Shown here piece by piece: positions 9,254 to 18,190 of a DNA stretch of 64,000 nt; the stretch's first letter is position 1, and the number at the start of each line of letters is the position of its first letter. This stretch comes from Flavobacteriales bacterium (GTDB lineage: Bacteria > Bacteroidota > Bacteroidia > Flavobacteriales_D > Crocinitomicaceae). The stretch lies in contig CANFRV010000011.1 in NCBI GenBank assembly GCA_947449575.1, positions 1 to 64,000 of the forward strand, in the 5' to 3' direction. Under the pieces are notes generated by a model. It was not told the origin of the DNA. It was given only the letters and a program-made list of their open reading frames with translations, and did not search any database. Position numbers and translations under genes: made by a program.

Positions 9254-9805
9254 TCACTTCTTGTCGAAATCAATCTTTCCGGTTGGTTTTAAAAACACAT
9301 ATTTTGAAAAATCAAGTTTTGTTCTGATTCCATTTCCAAATAAAATACCTTGCGGATTTTTGACAATAACGGACTTATCTGTATACACTGAACTATCTTT
9401 CATTGTACAATAAAGTTCCTCTGTTTCTAATCTTTCCTTTTTCTCAAGGTTAAAAAGCTGAACAGAATCTCTCACAAAAAATGTTCCTTTTACCATATTT
9501 ATCTCTCCATACAATGCAGTTAAAGTAGATACCACTTTACCTTCTTTAGAGAAAAAATTAACTTTAATTCCATCTTTCAATTTGGTTAATGGCTCCGGCT
9601 TTGAATATGTTTCCGCAATTTTAGCAAAAAGCTGAAACTTTGCATATCCTGAATCTGTTTGAACAATTTCTAAGTTTTCAGTAACATCATCAGGAGAACT
9701 AGGATCAAAAGTGACTCTTTTAATTGTATCTAAATCATTTACGCATGAAAACAGCATCGCGCAAAAAATTAAATAACTAGAAATATGAATTACTCTTTTT
9801 TTCAT
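9254..9805 (-). CDS. lptC: LPS export periplasmic protein LptC (lipoprotein form)
   Basis: This 183-residue protein has a lipoprotein signal ending at the lipobox cysteine (YLIFCAMLFSC, Cys about residue 21) and then a beta-jellyroll of the LptC/OstA type (about 45-180), with repeated short strands such as GIKVNFFSKEGKVVSTLTA and NPQGILFGNG. LptC links the inner-membrane LptBFG transporter to periplasmic LptA in lipopolysaccharide export. E. coli LptC has a transmembrane anchor; Bacteroidota versions often have a lipoprotein signal. The lptB gene starts at the far right end of this window, so the pathway is split. Its start lies 33 bases after the previous gene's stop. Confidence 0.85.
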   Translation of the reverse strand: MKKRVIHISSYLIFCAMLFSCVNDLDTIKRVTFDPSSPDDVTENLEIVQTDSGYAKFQLFAKIAETYSKPEPLTKLKDGIKVNFFSKEGKVVSTLTALYGEINMVKGTFFVRDSVQLFNLEKKERLETEELYCTMKDSSVYTDKSVIVKNPQGILFGNGIRTKLDFSKYVFLKPTGKIDFDKK

Positions 9806-9838
9806 TCTTCCCCTTCGAGTTAGATATACTTTTTTCTA

Positions 9839-11209
9839 TTAATCCAATTTTCGTTTTACAAACCAACGTTCAAAACTTGCAGGAGCGAAAATCACACTAA
9901 TGTTGACACCTAAATACTTTTCATTTAAAACAGAACTTGTTCCATCTCCTCTTTTTCCGTATGTAGCACCAATATTGACTGAAGATAGTGATTTCTGAAT
10001 ACGAATAGGTATACCAAAACCGATCGTTAAACCTTTATCTATCAATGTTTTTGAATTAATCAACATCGGTAAAGTGTATTGATAGTAACCAAATCTATAT
10101 CGAATTGTTTCAAAAGGATTTGATTTAGAAGACTGACCCAAAAAAGCTTTTTCAGGTGTATATTGCAATCCTACTGTTAATTTATTGGTATTGATATTCC
10201 CTGGATTTAGCTCTATCCCAGAAAAAGTGGTTGGAGAATCTTTCCAATTAGTAATGCTGTATGATCCGTGCATACTAATTTCTGAATTTCTTTCTTGCTT
10301 TTTCTTGGTCAAATCTTTAAAAGAAAAAATGTAATTAATTCCCAAGGTGGTCGTCGGTGTAATTATTAGATCACCCGATTTGGTGGCAACAGAATCCAAT
10401 TTAACATATGATGTTGAATTATCTATAAATTTGGAATAGTACAAATTACTAGTTTGAGAAGCGGAAAATTTTTGACTTGGCTCAATTACCCCGGAAAAAA
10501 CAAATGTGTTTTTTTCATTTATTCTATGTTTGTAAAAAAAACCTAATTCATAATGCAACGAATTTATCTTCAATGTTTTTTGATCGACTCCCCCCGCAGT
10601 TGAACCAATTATGTTGCTTCTTCGTTCATTTGTCAATGTCCCAAAAACATATCCTATATTCCCTCCTACTGAAATCTGATAATTTTTAGTTTTTAAAACG
10701 TTTGTAGAAAGTCCTAAAAACACCTCACTTGTGCTACCAGAGCCAATATACGTATGCTGAATAGAGTCTGTTACCAATAAGTCTTTCGTTGTAAATTGAT
10801 ACCCTCTTCTTGAAAAAGGCTTTAAGCCAAAGGCCAAACCAAAATGTTTAGCAAAAGAGAAACCCATTGAAAAATGGTTTAAAACAATTGCTTTCGAAAA
10901 GCTTTTTGTCACAGAATCATTATACCAAGATAAGCGAGAAGAGACACCAGTAGAAAATAATGGTTGACCTTTAGCTAACGTATTGTAGGTTGCTGGATTA
11001 AAAAAATTCAGCATAGTAGAGTCAAAATAGGTGACTGTTGTCGTTCCTAATCCCGCAAAAGCCGCATGATCCATTCCATCACGTTGCCCTAGGCCATATG
11101 AACTATAAGGAGAAGTGGATGTAATTTGACTGTAAGAAAATCCTTGCAAAATAATCACTGCAACAAATGAAAAACAGATAAGAAGATTTGATAAAATTTT
11201 ATTTCGCAT
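9839..11209 (-). CDS. Predicted outer-membrane beta-barrel protein, conserved in Bacteroidota
   Basis: The 456-residue protein carries a signal peptide (about residues 1-28, with LLICFSFVAVIILQGFSYSQ) and then the pattern TSPYSSYGLGQRDG..FAGLGTTT and a series of amphipathic strands, as in FadL/PorV-like barrels. The mature start (small-residue-rich, SPYSxYGLG) recurs in flavobacterial outer-membrane proteins of unknown role. Its ATG overlaps the coaX stop by 11 bases and lptC follows 33 bases later, so it is co-transcribed with an LPS transport gene. A function in lipid or envelope transport is inference only. Confidence 0.75.
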   Translation of the reverse strand: MRNKILSNLLICFSFVAVIILQGFSYSQITSTSPYSSYGLGQRDGMDHAAFAGLGTTTVTYFDSTMLNFFNPATYNTLAKGQPLFSTGVSSRLSWYNDSVTKSFSKAIVLNHFSMGFSFAKHFGLAFGLKPFSRRGYQFTTKDLLVTDSIQHTYIGSGSTSEVFLGLSTNVLKTKNYQISVGGNIGYVFGTLTNERRSNIIGSTAGGVDQKTLKINSLHYELGFFYKHRINEKNTFVFSGVIEPSQKFSASQTSNLYYSKFIDNSTSYVKLDSVATKSGDLIITPTTTLGINYIFSFKDLTKKKQERNSEISMHGSYSITNWKDSPTTFSGIELNPGNINTNKLTVGLQYTPEKAFLGQSSKSNPFETIRYRFGYYQYTLPMLINSKTLIDKGLTIGFGIPIRIQKSLSSVNIGATYGKRGDGTSSVLNEKYLGVNISVIFAPASFERWFVKRKLD

Positions 11210-11933
11210 TGAATAAATATATTTGATATAAACCTTTTATGGTTAAGTTTTCGTCCACAAAGGTGTTGTTTTTTAAAGAAAAATCAAAATAAACAGCGTC
11301 TCCACCGGTCACAAAAAACGTTAAGTCTTGATACTGTTGACTATAAAGAAATATAAATTGGTCAATTTCTGCTTTTATTCCATTCATAACTCCTGACCGC
11401 AGCGATTCGATAGAAGATACGCCTACTAAAGCATTCGAAAATTTATCTGTAAGTAAAGGTAATTTCCCTGTGTAATCATTCATAGATTTATAACGTAAAT
11501 CAATTCCTGGTGAAATGGATCCCCCGAGGTAATTCCCGTCTTTATCAGTAAAATCGAATTTTATACATGTGCCAATATCAATCGAAAGCACATTCTTTCC
11601 GTTCGCTAATGAATAAGAAGCAACAGAATTACATATTCTATCTGCTCCAAGCGTTTCGGGAGATTGATATGTAATATTAATTGGCAAGCGCAAAGAATTA
11701 GTAAAAAGTATAGAATCAACAAAAATATCCTTCAACGTTTTTGTCAAACTATCAGAAAGCACAGAGGAGATAATTACCGCTTTATCTTCTGCCGACTTTA
11801 TTAATGCGGATAAAGAATCAATTTCGGAAATACTAAGCCGTTTGACCTCATCTAAAACTTGATTACGGAAAATTCCTACTTTCAATAAAGTATTTCCTGC
11901 ATCAATAACAAAAATCGTCTGATTCTTATTCAT
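11199..11933 (-). CDS. coaX: Type III pantothenate kinase
   Basis: The 244-residue enzyme phosphorylates pantothenate, the first step of coenzyme A synthesis. It belongs to the ASKHA superfamily: the phosphate-1 loop is IDAGNTLLKVG at the N-terminus, GADRICN lies near residue 94, the phosphate-2 loop is LSIDIGTCIKFD near residue 114, and GGSISPGIDLR near residue 137 binds pantothenate. I start at ATG 11933 (MNKNQTIFVIDAGN). An upstream in-frame start at 11972 would precede the -7 promoter box at 11938-11945. The transcript therefore has essentially no 5' leader. The 3' end overlaps the next gene by 11 bases. Confidence 0.93.
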   Translation of the reverse strand: MNKNQTIFVIDAGNTLLKVGIFRNQVLDEVKRLSISEIDSLSALIKSAEDKAVIISSVLSDSLTKTLKDIFVDSILFTNSLRLPINITYQSPETLGADRICNSVASYSLANGKNVLSIDIGTCIKFDFTDKDGNYLGGSISPGIDLRYKSMNDYTGKLPLLTDKFSNALVGVSSIESLRSGVMNGIKAEIDQFIFLYSQQYQDLTFFVTGGDAVYFDFSLKNNTFVDENLTIKGLYQIYLFNAK

Positions 11934-11937
11934 ATAA

Positions 11938-11945
11938 CAAAGATA
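11938..11945 (-). promoter_or_regulatory. -7 promoter box of coaX
   Basis: The minus strand reads TATCTTTG immediately before the coaX ATG. With the usual 4-6 base spacing to the start site, transcription would begin at or next to the ATG at 11933, suggesting a leaderless or nearly leaderless mRNA. Confidence 0.65.
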
Positions 11946-11980
11946 ACATAACAAAATTGAAAAAAAAGACATTTATTTCA

Positions 11981-12009
11981 TTGTAAAACAAATTAAGTTT
12001 TTATCTTTG
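11981..12009 (+). promoter_or_regulatory. Promoter of tRNA-Phe (-33 TTG, -7 TATCTTTG)
   Basis: TATCTTTG at 12002-12009 matches the Bacteroidota -7 consensus exactly, and a TTG at 11981-11983 sits 18 bases upstream as the -33 element. The start site would be near 12014, about 13 bases before the tRNA 5' end. It diverges from the coaX promoter. Confidence 0.75.
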
Positions 12010-12026
12010 CCCCCACAAATAACGAT

Positions 12027-12099
12027 GGCGTCTTAGCTCAGTCGGTAGAGCAATAGACTGAAAATCTATGTGTCCCTGGTTCGATTCCTGGAGACGCCA
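12027..12099 (+). tRNA. tRNA-Phe (GAA anticodon)
   Basis: The 73-base cloverleaf has a perfect 7-bp acceptor stem (GGCGTCT with AGACGCC), a D-arm beginning TAGCTCAGTCGGTAGAGC, the anticodon stem ATAGA/TCTAT with loop CTGAAAA (anticodon GAA), and the T-arm CCTGGTTCGATTCCTGG. The discriminator base is A. The CCA tail is not encoded (CAC follows). It is a single gene with its own promoter and terminator. Confidence 0.98.
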
Positions 12100-12103
12100 C
12101 ACG

Positions 12104-12132
12104 AAAAAGCGAACAGAAATGTTCGCTTTTTT
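12104..12132 (+). terminator. Rho-independent terminator after tRNA-Phe
   Basis: AAAAAGCGAAC (12104-12114) pairs with GTTCGCTTTTT after a six-base loop (AGAAAT), and the 3' arm runs straight into a T-run. It starts five bases after the tRNA 3' end. Confidence 0.9.
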
Positions 12133-12133
12133 T

Positions 12134-12506
12134 GGTTTCTATAACTTTCTAATTTGGGATCAAGGATCGGATCAAACCCGAAAGTTATGGGAATAATAAA
12201 TTTATCTTTAAAATCTATTATTCTACCTAAATCTCACATCTACTATCTTTATAGACGACTCAAATCTAATTTGGTTCTCATTTTCTAACATTTTCTTGAT
12301 GAAAAACGAGCAAAGATCATCCCATTTGAAACATCGTTTTTACAATGAGAATTGTCTCTGCAAATTCTGAGTTCTATCATTAATTCAAGAGAATGATGAG
12401 GATACCTTCGTATTAAGAAATAAGTTAGATTTCACTGTGTTATTGTTTCTGTTGATAATATACGTGAATAAAAAAAACCAAACAGAATAAATTAAAAATA
12501 ATGATT
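12134..12506. other. Intergenic region without a supported gene
   Basis: About 370 bases between the tRNA terminator and the barrel-protein gene. The only structure I see is a 9-bp inverted repeat (ATAACTTTC at 12141-12149 and GAAAGTTAT at 12180-12188). No coding potential, RNA family or clear -7 box for the downstream gene was found. Confidence 0.5.
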
Positions 12507-13214
12507 ATGAAAAAATTAGTATTTAACGTTGTAGTAATTACAACTGGATTTTTCGGAGCCTTCAACAAGGTAGAAGCACAGCAGGGACTTCAAATAGGTT
12601 TTGAAGCTAACCCACAATTAAGTTATCTCATCAATAAAGATGATAGAGATAGTAAACTATATAGCGCAAAAAGTGCAACGGGTGGTCATTTTGGTGTGTC
12701 CGCACAATATGGAATTACGAGTAAAATTGGAGTTGGGTTGAATCTTTTATATTCCTTCCAAGGGTCATTATATGAGTGGAAAGGTCAAGAAAAAGTAAAA
12801 TCACTTCAATACATTAAAATTCCGCTAATGCTTACTCTTAATTTACCGTTTGGTAGCAGTGGAAAAATGCTATTTATTGGGAAGATTGGTCCTCAAATTA
12901 GTGCTTTAGTAGACGCAAGGCTGTATGATGGAAATGCAAAACTACTTGATAATAATTATAAAAGAGCTTTTGCTTTTACTGACTTTGGAGGTGTTATTTC
13001 TGCTGGAGTTGGCTATAAATTTAGTGAGCAATTTTCTTTTGACGGCTCAGTGAGATTTGATGGTGGCTTCTTAGATGCTGAGGATAAAAGTTATAAAGGA
13101 AATATTCATGACCCTTCTGACGTTATCAACCCTAGTCCAGCAAGCAGTCCAAGACACAATGCTTATAATATGACGGTAGGATTAAATTTAGGAATTAGAT
13201 ATACATTCTTATAA
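12507..13214 (+). CDS. PorT-like outer-membrane beta-barrel protein
   Basis: The 235-residue protein has a signal peptide (MKKLVFNVVVITTGFFGAFNKVEAQ) and then a small outer-membrane beta-barrel of the PorT/OMP_b-brl_2 kind. Paired strands such as GVSAQYGITSKIGVGLNLLYSFQG, a YIKIPLMLTLNLPF segment, the typical GVISAGVGYKF turn and the C-terminal strand NLGIRYTFL with terminal aromatic residue are visible. Two ATGs are close together (12501 and 12507); I prefer the second because it gives the standard MKK start. The gene is alone and followed by a strong shared terminator. The ligand or function is unknown. Confidence 0.82.
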   Translation: MKKLVFNVVVITTGFFGAFNKVEAQQGLQIGFEANPQLSYLINKDDRDSKLYSAKSATGGHFGVSAQYGITSKIGVGLNLLYSFQGSLYEWKGQEKVKSLQYIKIPLMLTLNLPFGSSGKMLFIGKIGPQISALVDARLYDGNAKLLDNNYKRAFAFTDFGGVISAGVGYKFSEQFSFDGSVRFDGGFLDAEDKSYKGNIHDPSDVINPSPASSPRHNAYNMTVGLNLGIRYTFL

Positions 13215-13242
13215 ATTCCTGTAAGTAAATAAACTATACTTT

Positions 13243-13276
13243 AAAAGAGATGTCTTCATTGTAGGACATCTCTTTT
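13243..13276. terminator. Bidirectional terminator between the PorT-like gene and uvrA
   Basis: A perfect 12-bp stem (AAAAGAGATGTC at 13243-13254 with GACATCTCTTTT at 13265-13276) around a 10-base loop, with A- and T-runs on either side. It lies between convergent genes ending at 13214 and 13318 and can serve both. Confidence 0.88.
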
Positions 13277-13317
13277 GCATTTACCTAAAAACCTCAGAGA
13301 TCGATTAATGAATGGTT

Positions 13318-16146
13318 TTACTTGTTCAACATTTCTACCGCTAAATATTGGGCCGTATAGGAAACGTTTTTTGATTTTTTCACAATACTTTCGGGTGTTC
13401 CTTCGCATAAGATTTTTCCGCCACCTTTTCCACCTTCTGGACCAATATCAATAATGTAATCAGCGACTTTAACTATATCTAAATTATGTTCAATAACCAA
13501 AACAGTATTCCCCTCATCTACCAACCTTTGAAGTACAATTAATAGCAGGCGAATATCTTCGAAATGAAGTCCAGTTGAAGGTTCGTCCATGATATAAACC
13601 GTGTTTCCAGTACTTCTTTTTGCTAATTCTGTAGATAACTTTATACGTTGTGCCTCACCACCAGATAACGTTGTAGAAGACTGTCCCAATTTAATATACC
13701 CCAAGCCTACAGAAACTAAAGTGTCCAAAGGTCGAAAAATTTTAGGTATTTTATCAAAAAATATAGCAGCGTCAGAAATCGTCATATCCAAAACATCACT
13801 GATAGATTTACCCTTGTATCTAACTTCAAGCGTTTCTCGATTGTATCTCTTCCCGTTACACGTTTCACATTCAACGTAAACATCAGGTAAAAAATTCATC
13901 TCAATAACTTTTAAACCACCGCCACCACAAGTTTCACAGCGACCTCCTTTTACGTTGAAAGAAAACCGACCTGGTTTGTATCCTCTGATCTGAGCTTCAG
14001 GCAATGCAGCAAAAAGAGTGCGTATCTCAGTGAACATATTTGTATATGTAGCAGGATTTGAACGAGGAGTTCTTCCAATCGGACTTTGATCAATTTCTAT
14101 CACTTTATCCAAATTTTCAAGACCTTTAATACTTTTATAAGGCAATGGGATTTTGACGCCATTATAGATATGCGCCAAAAGTATAGGGTATAAGGTATGA
14201 TTAATTAAAGACGATTTTCCGCTCCCTGAAACACCTGTAATGCAGCAAAGTGTTCCCAATGGAATTTTTAAATCAAGATTTTTTAAATTATGACCTGAGG
14301 CTCCTATTAATTCTAAAAACTTTCCATTTCCTTTTCTACGCTTGGTTGGGATTTCAATTTTCATTTCTCCCTTCAAATATTTTGTTGTCAAAGAATCATA
14401 ACTGTTTAATTCTGAAATTATTCCTGCATTCATAATTCTACCACCATGAATTCCAGCTCCAGGACCAATATCTACAACAAAATCAGCAGCTTCAATCATT
14501 TCTTTATCATGTTCAACCACAATAACTGAATTTCCTGCATCTCTTAATTTCTTTAAGGAATTAATTAATCTGGTATTGTCTCTTTGGTGCAATCCAATAG
14601 AAGGTTCGTCTAACACATACAGAACATTCATTAATTCAGACCCTATTTGAGTAGCTAAACGTATTCTTTGTCCTTCTCCTCCAGATAAAGTTTTAGCACT
14701 GCGATGCAATGTTAAATATTCCAATCCAACGTCTAAAATAAAACTCAATCGGGTATTAATTTCTTTTAAAATTTCAGTACCTATAATTAATTGAGAGGGC
14801 GACAATTTATCTTCCAATTGATTGAACCACGCTTTCAGTTCATTCAAATCCATTTTTGCAAAATCTCCAATGTGGTAATTGTCAATTTTAAAGAAATGAG
14901 CTTCTTTTCGTAAACGAGTTCCTTGACAAGTTGGGCAATTTACTTTGTTCATAAAACTTTGCGCCCACCTTTGAACCCCTGCTGTACTCTCTTCAGAATG
15001 CCGTGATACAAAAGGTATAATTCCTTCAAATCGAATTAATTCTTTTTTACCAGAAATTTCCAAATCATCATTTCCATATAACAATACATTCATCACTTCT
15101 TCTGGAATTTCTTCCAAAGGAGTTGCGATAGAAAAATTTTCTTGCGCTAAATAACTTTCTATTTTTTCATAAATCCATCCACCCTTAAATTCTCCCAAAG
15201 GAGCAAATCCACCTTTTTTAATGGAAAGTTTAGGGTTAGGAATAATTTTATCTACGTTCGCTTCCGAAACTTCTCCTAATCCACTGCAAGTGTGACAAGC
15301 GCCATACGGAGAATTAAACGAAAATAAACTTGGTTCTGGTTCTGGATAACTTATTCCTGAAGTTGGACACATTAAAGTACGACTAAAATGACGAGACTCA
15401 CCGGTTTCAAAATCCATTAAAATCATTGCCTTGCTCCCATGTTTCAAAGAGGTTATTACGGAATCATAAATTCGCTTTCGATCCGCTTTCGAAATAAGTA
15501 ATCGGTCAATAACAATGTCAATATCATGCACTTTGTATCTATCCAATTTCATTCCAGCTTCAATATCCTTCAATTCACCATTCACTCTCACTTTGGTAAA
15601 TCCCATTTTTAGGATTTGATCAAATAATTCTCGATAATGCCCTTTTCTACCTCTGACTTTAGGAGCCAATAATATGACCTTTTTACCTTCATATTTTTCC
15701 AAAATCAATTCAACAATTTGATCATCTGAATATTTAACCATTTTCTCGCCAGTCTCATAGGAATAAGCGATTCCAACCCGAGCAAATAGTAAACGCAAGA
15801 AATCATATACTTCAGTGATGGTTCCAACTGTTGAGCGAGGACTTTTCGAAACGGTCTTTTGTTCAATTGAAATTACGGGGCTTAATCCGTCGATTTTATC
15901 TACATCGGGTCTTTCTAATCCTCCTAAGAATTGTCTAGCATAGGAGGAAAAAGTTTCGATATACCGTCTTTGTCCCTCTGCAAAAATGGTGTCAAAAGCT
16001 AATGATGATTTTCCGCTTCCACTCAATCCTGTAAAAACCACTAATTTATTGCGCGGTATTTTTAGATCAATATCCTTTAAATTATGTTCACGAGCACCAA
16101 ATATTTCTATTGAACCATGCTCAAACAAAGCGTTTAAATCATCCAT
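13318..16146 (-). CDS. uvrA: Excinuclease ABC subunit A
   Basis: The 942-residue DNA damage sensor of nucleotide excision repair. Two ABC ATPase halves are visible: Walker A motifs GLSGSGKSS (about residue 40) and GVSGSGKSS (about residue 640), each with a signature (TLSGGEGQR and TLSGGEAQR) and Walker B (YVLDEPS and YIMDEPS). Zinc-finger cysteine pairs occur at CHTCSGLGE, CPTCQGTR, and at CETCGGGG with CETCNGKR. The length is usual for UvrA. It begins one base after the upstream lytic transglycosylase stop, so it may be read from that operon. uvrB and uvrC are not in the window. Confidence 0.98.
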   Translation of the reverse strand: MDDLNALFEHGSIEIFGAREHNLKDIDLKIPRNKLVVFTGLSGSGKSSLAFDTIFAEGQRRYIETFSSYARQFLGGLERPDVDKIDGLSPVISIEQKTVSKSPRSTVGTITEVYDFLRLLFARVGIAYSYETGEKMVKYSDDQIVELILEKYEGKKVILLAPKVRGRKGHYRELFDQILKMGFTKVRVNGELKDIEAGMKLDRYKVHDIDIVIDRLLISKADRKRIYDSVITSLKHGSKAMILMDFETGESRHFSRTLMCPTSGISYPEPEPSLFSFNSPYGACHTCSGLGEVSEANVDKIIPNPKLSIKKGGFAPLGEFKGGWIYEKIESYLAQENFSIATPLEEIPEEVMNVLLYGNDDLEISGKKELIRFEGIIPFVSRHSEESTAGVQRWAQSFMNKVNCPTCQGTRLRKEAHFFKIDNYHIGDFAKMDLNELKAWFNQLEDKLSPSQLIIGTEILKEINTRLSFILDVGLEYLTLHRSAKTLSGGEGQRIRLATQIGSELMNVLYVLDEPSIGLHQRDNTRLINSLKKLRDAGNSVIVVEHDKEMIEAADFVVDIGPGAGIHGGRIMNAGIISELNSYDSLTTKYLKGEMKIEIPTKRRKGNGKFLELIGASGHNLKNLDLKIPLGTLCCITGVSGSGKSSLINHTLYPILLAHIYNGVKIPLPYKSIKGLENLDKVIEIDQSPIGRTPRSNPATYTNMFTEIRTLFAALPEAQIRGYKPGRFSFNVKGGRCETCGGGGLKVIEMNFLPDVYVECETCNGKRYNRETLEVRYKGKSISDVLDMTISDAAIFFDKIPKIFRPLDTLVSVGLGYIKLGQSSTTLSGGEAQRIKLSTELAKRSTGNTVYIMDEPSTGLHFEDIRLLLIVLQRLVDEGNTVLVIEHNLDIVKVADYIIDIGPEGGKGGGKILCEGTPESIVKKSKNVSYTAQYLAVEMLNK

Positions 16147-17072
16147 TAGGAATATTTATGGTGTGGCTTTAAATTTTCATTTTTGGATGGTAGTAATATG
16201 GTATAATATTTATTTGTTATTGTCAATCGATTACCTTTTAACCAAGGATTTAATTTAGTAACTATTTTATAATTGACACCTTGTTCTATGGACCATTTTG
16301 CAATATTTTCAATCGTTTTCGTAATCAATAAACCTTTCGTTTTAAAAGGCTTATACACTTCCATCGCTTTCAAATCAAACCCGTATAATTCAGGATGTTC
16401 AAAAATTAATTTAACCGCCAATAATCGAAAAACATATCGTCCTGTTTCACTATTCATATCCGTGTCAAAATAATGATTAGTACCTTGCCACCTCATATCG
16501 CTGCGAACACCGCCAATACCGCGATTATAAGAAGCAACTGTCAAGAGCCAATCCTTCAAGGTGTCTTGGGCATTTCTCAAATAAGAACAAGCAGCTCTTG
16601 TGCTTTTTTCAATGTTCAAACGCTCATCTACTTCATTACTAATTTCCAAATCAAATTCCTTTGCTGTAAATGGCATAAATTGCCAAAACCCTTGCGCTCC
16701 AACAGGGCTAACAGCTTGGGCAAGACCACTTTCAATTATACTTAAATACTTAAAATCGTCTGGAATATTCTCTTCTTTTAATATTTTTTCGATAAGTGGA
16801 AAATATCTACCTGCTCTTTTTAGCGACAATACCGTTGCACTTTGAAAGTAAGAATTTACTAGAATTTCTCTATCTAGTTTTTCCCTAGTATCTTCATCCG
16901 TTAGTATAATTTTCTCATTGCAAAAAACGATTTCCGTTGGTAAATGTGGTAATGTAAAATGTGGTGATTTTGGTTTAACAGCATGAACCTTCTTTTCTTC
17001 CAATTTATTTTCATTGCATGAACTTAGTATAGTTAGAAAAAAAATAAGCCGCAGAAATGATATTATTTTCAT
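16146..17072 (-). CDS. Lipoprotein lytic transglycosylase (MltD-like, SLT domain)
   Basis: The protein (308 residues from the chosen start) has a lipoprotein signal (MKIISFLRLIFFLTILSSC) and a transglycosylase SLT domain (about residues 100-230) with the catalytic glutamate in LSIIESGL, then SPVGAQGFWQFMPFTAKEF and the NRGIGGV motif. It would cleave the glycan strand of peptidoglycan from the outer-membrane face. The C-terminal 60 residues (EQGVNYKIVTKLNPWLKGN) look LysM-like. A start at 17108 would give an ATGA overlap with the upstream glycosyltransferase; I prefer 17072 because it gives a clean lipobox signal. Its position at the end of a polysaccharide operon suggests help in passage of the export complex through the wall. 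Confidence 0.88.
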   Translation of the reverse strand: MKIISFLRLIFFLTILSSCNENKLEEKKVHAVKPKSPHFTLPHLPTEIVFCNEKIILTDEDTREKLDREILVNSYFQSATVLSLKRAGRYFPLIEKILKEENIPDDFKYLSIIESGLAQAVSPVGAQGFWQFMPFTAKEFDLEISNEVDERLNIEKSTRAACSYLRNAQDTLKDWLLTVASYNRGIGGVRSDMRWQGTNHYFDTDMNSETGRYVFRLLAVKLIFEHPELYGFDLKAMEVYKPFKTKGLLITKTIENIAKWSIEQGVNYKIVTKLNPWLKGNRLTITNKYYTILLPSKNENLKPHHKYS

Positions 17073-17104
17073 ATCACGGTGAAGAGAAAAAAAACTAGAA
17101 AGTG

Positions 17105-18181
17105 TCATTTTTTAGGAGCAGGGTATTTAATTGTATTTCTGTAGAGATACCAAAAAATTAATAGAAAATATAAAAAAGAGAGTATTATTGGTAAAACGAT
17201 AATACGATCATTCTTTATAAAATTGACAACAGTAATAGATAAGACAGAAGATACCAATCCTATCAGACTAAAAACGTACCAAACACCTTTGTCATTTAGT
17301 CCAGAATACACCAAATGATGGGTGGTATGATCTTTCCCTCCCACCATTGGAGATTGCTTTTTCTTTAGGCGATTAATAACAACCGTAAAAGTATCAGCTG
17401 CTGCAGGAGTAAAGGCTATCAATGTGGTGACGATTCCTAACCAAGAAGAATGAGAAGTGTCATGCCCCACATTCCAAAGATATTTTATTGAATAAAATGC
17501 CACAAACAAACCAATAAATTGACTTCCTGCATCGCCCATAAATAATTTGGATGGATTAATATTATATCTCAAAAATCCAAGAACTGCTCCAATCATTGAA
17601 ATTAACGAAATCGTCCAAATATCCATTTTAAATCCGAAAAGAATAAAGCCAGAAAATAAACAAGTAACTAAAATAAAAAGAACTGTAGTACCTGTGATTC
17701 CATCCATATTATCTAACATATTCAAAGAATTCATAATTCCAATTACCCAAATTATCGTAATCAATCCATCTAAAATATTATTATGAAACAAGTCTAATTT
17801 CGTATCCGTTAATACAAAAACTACCCCACACAAAATTTGAATTGAAAGCTTAGCCAAAGGCTTCGTATTGTAAGCATCATCTGCCAACCCCATTAAGAAA
17901 GCAATTGAACCCGCTAAAATTAATCCACTGTACTGAATATTATGAAATATATTTTGCTCAAAATAGACCATTGAATATATAATGGAAGAAAAAATAAACA
18001 CAATAAAAAAACTAACACCTCCTAGAGAAGGTTTAGACTCATTACTCCATCTAATAACTACATCATTATTATTTCTAATTCCAAGCGACTTTGAAAAACG
18101 TAATAGAACCTCATTACATAGCAAGGAGAGAATAAATCCTCCAACAAAAAAACTTATAAATTCAATAATAGAATACAGCAC
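17105..18181 (-). CDS. MraY/WecA-like glycosyl phosphotransferase (polyprenyl-phosphate sugar-1-P transferase)
   Basis: The 358-residue polytopic protein has about ten hydrophobic helices and the hallmarks of the MraY/WecA superfamily: GLADDAYN near residue 98 (metal-binding aspartates), NMLDNMDGITG near residue 153, and FMGDAGSQFIGL near residue 214. The late loop with KDHTTHHLVYSGL carries the histidine cluster seen in WecA-type enzymes. It would transfer a HexNAc-1-phosphate to undecaprenyl phosphate and so start the repeating unit made by this locus. It follows rfbC by nine bases and overlaps the longer reading of the next gene by four. The sugar cannot be assigned. Confidence 0.9.
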   Translation of the reverse strand: MLYSIIEFISFFVGGFILSLLCNEVLLRFSKSLGIRNNNDVVIRWSNESKPSLGGVSFFIVFIFSSIIYSMVYFEQNIFHNIQYSGLILAGSIAFLMGLADDAYNTKPLAKLSIQILCGVVFVLTDTKLDLFHNNILDGLITIIWVIGIMNSLNMLDNMDGITGTTVLFILVTCLFSGFILFGFKMDIWTISLISMIGAVLGFLRYNINPSKLFMGDAGSQFIGLFVAFYSIKYLWNVGHDTSHSSWLGIVTTLIAFTPAAADTFTVVINRLKKKQSPMVGGKDHTTHHLVYSGLNDKGVWYVFSLIGLVSSVLSITVVNFIKNDRIIVLPIILSFLYFLLIFWYLYRNTIKYPAPKK

Positions 18182-18190
18182 CTTATAAAT

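Noticed and set aside
12141-12188. Inverted repeat ATAACTTTC/GAAAGTTAT as a terminator
   Set aside because: The arms are only 9 bp with a 30-base loop and no T-run; the real tRNA terminator is at 12104-12132.
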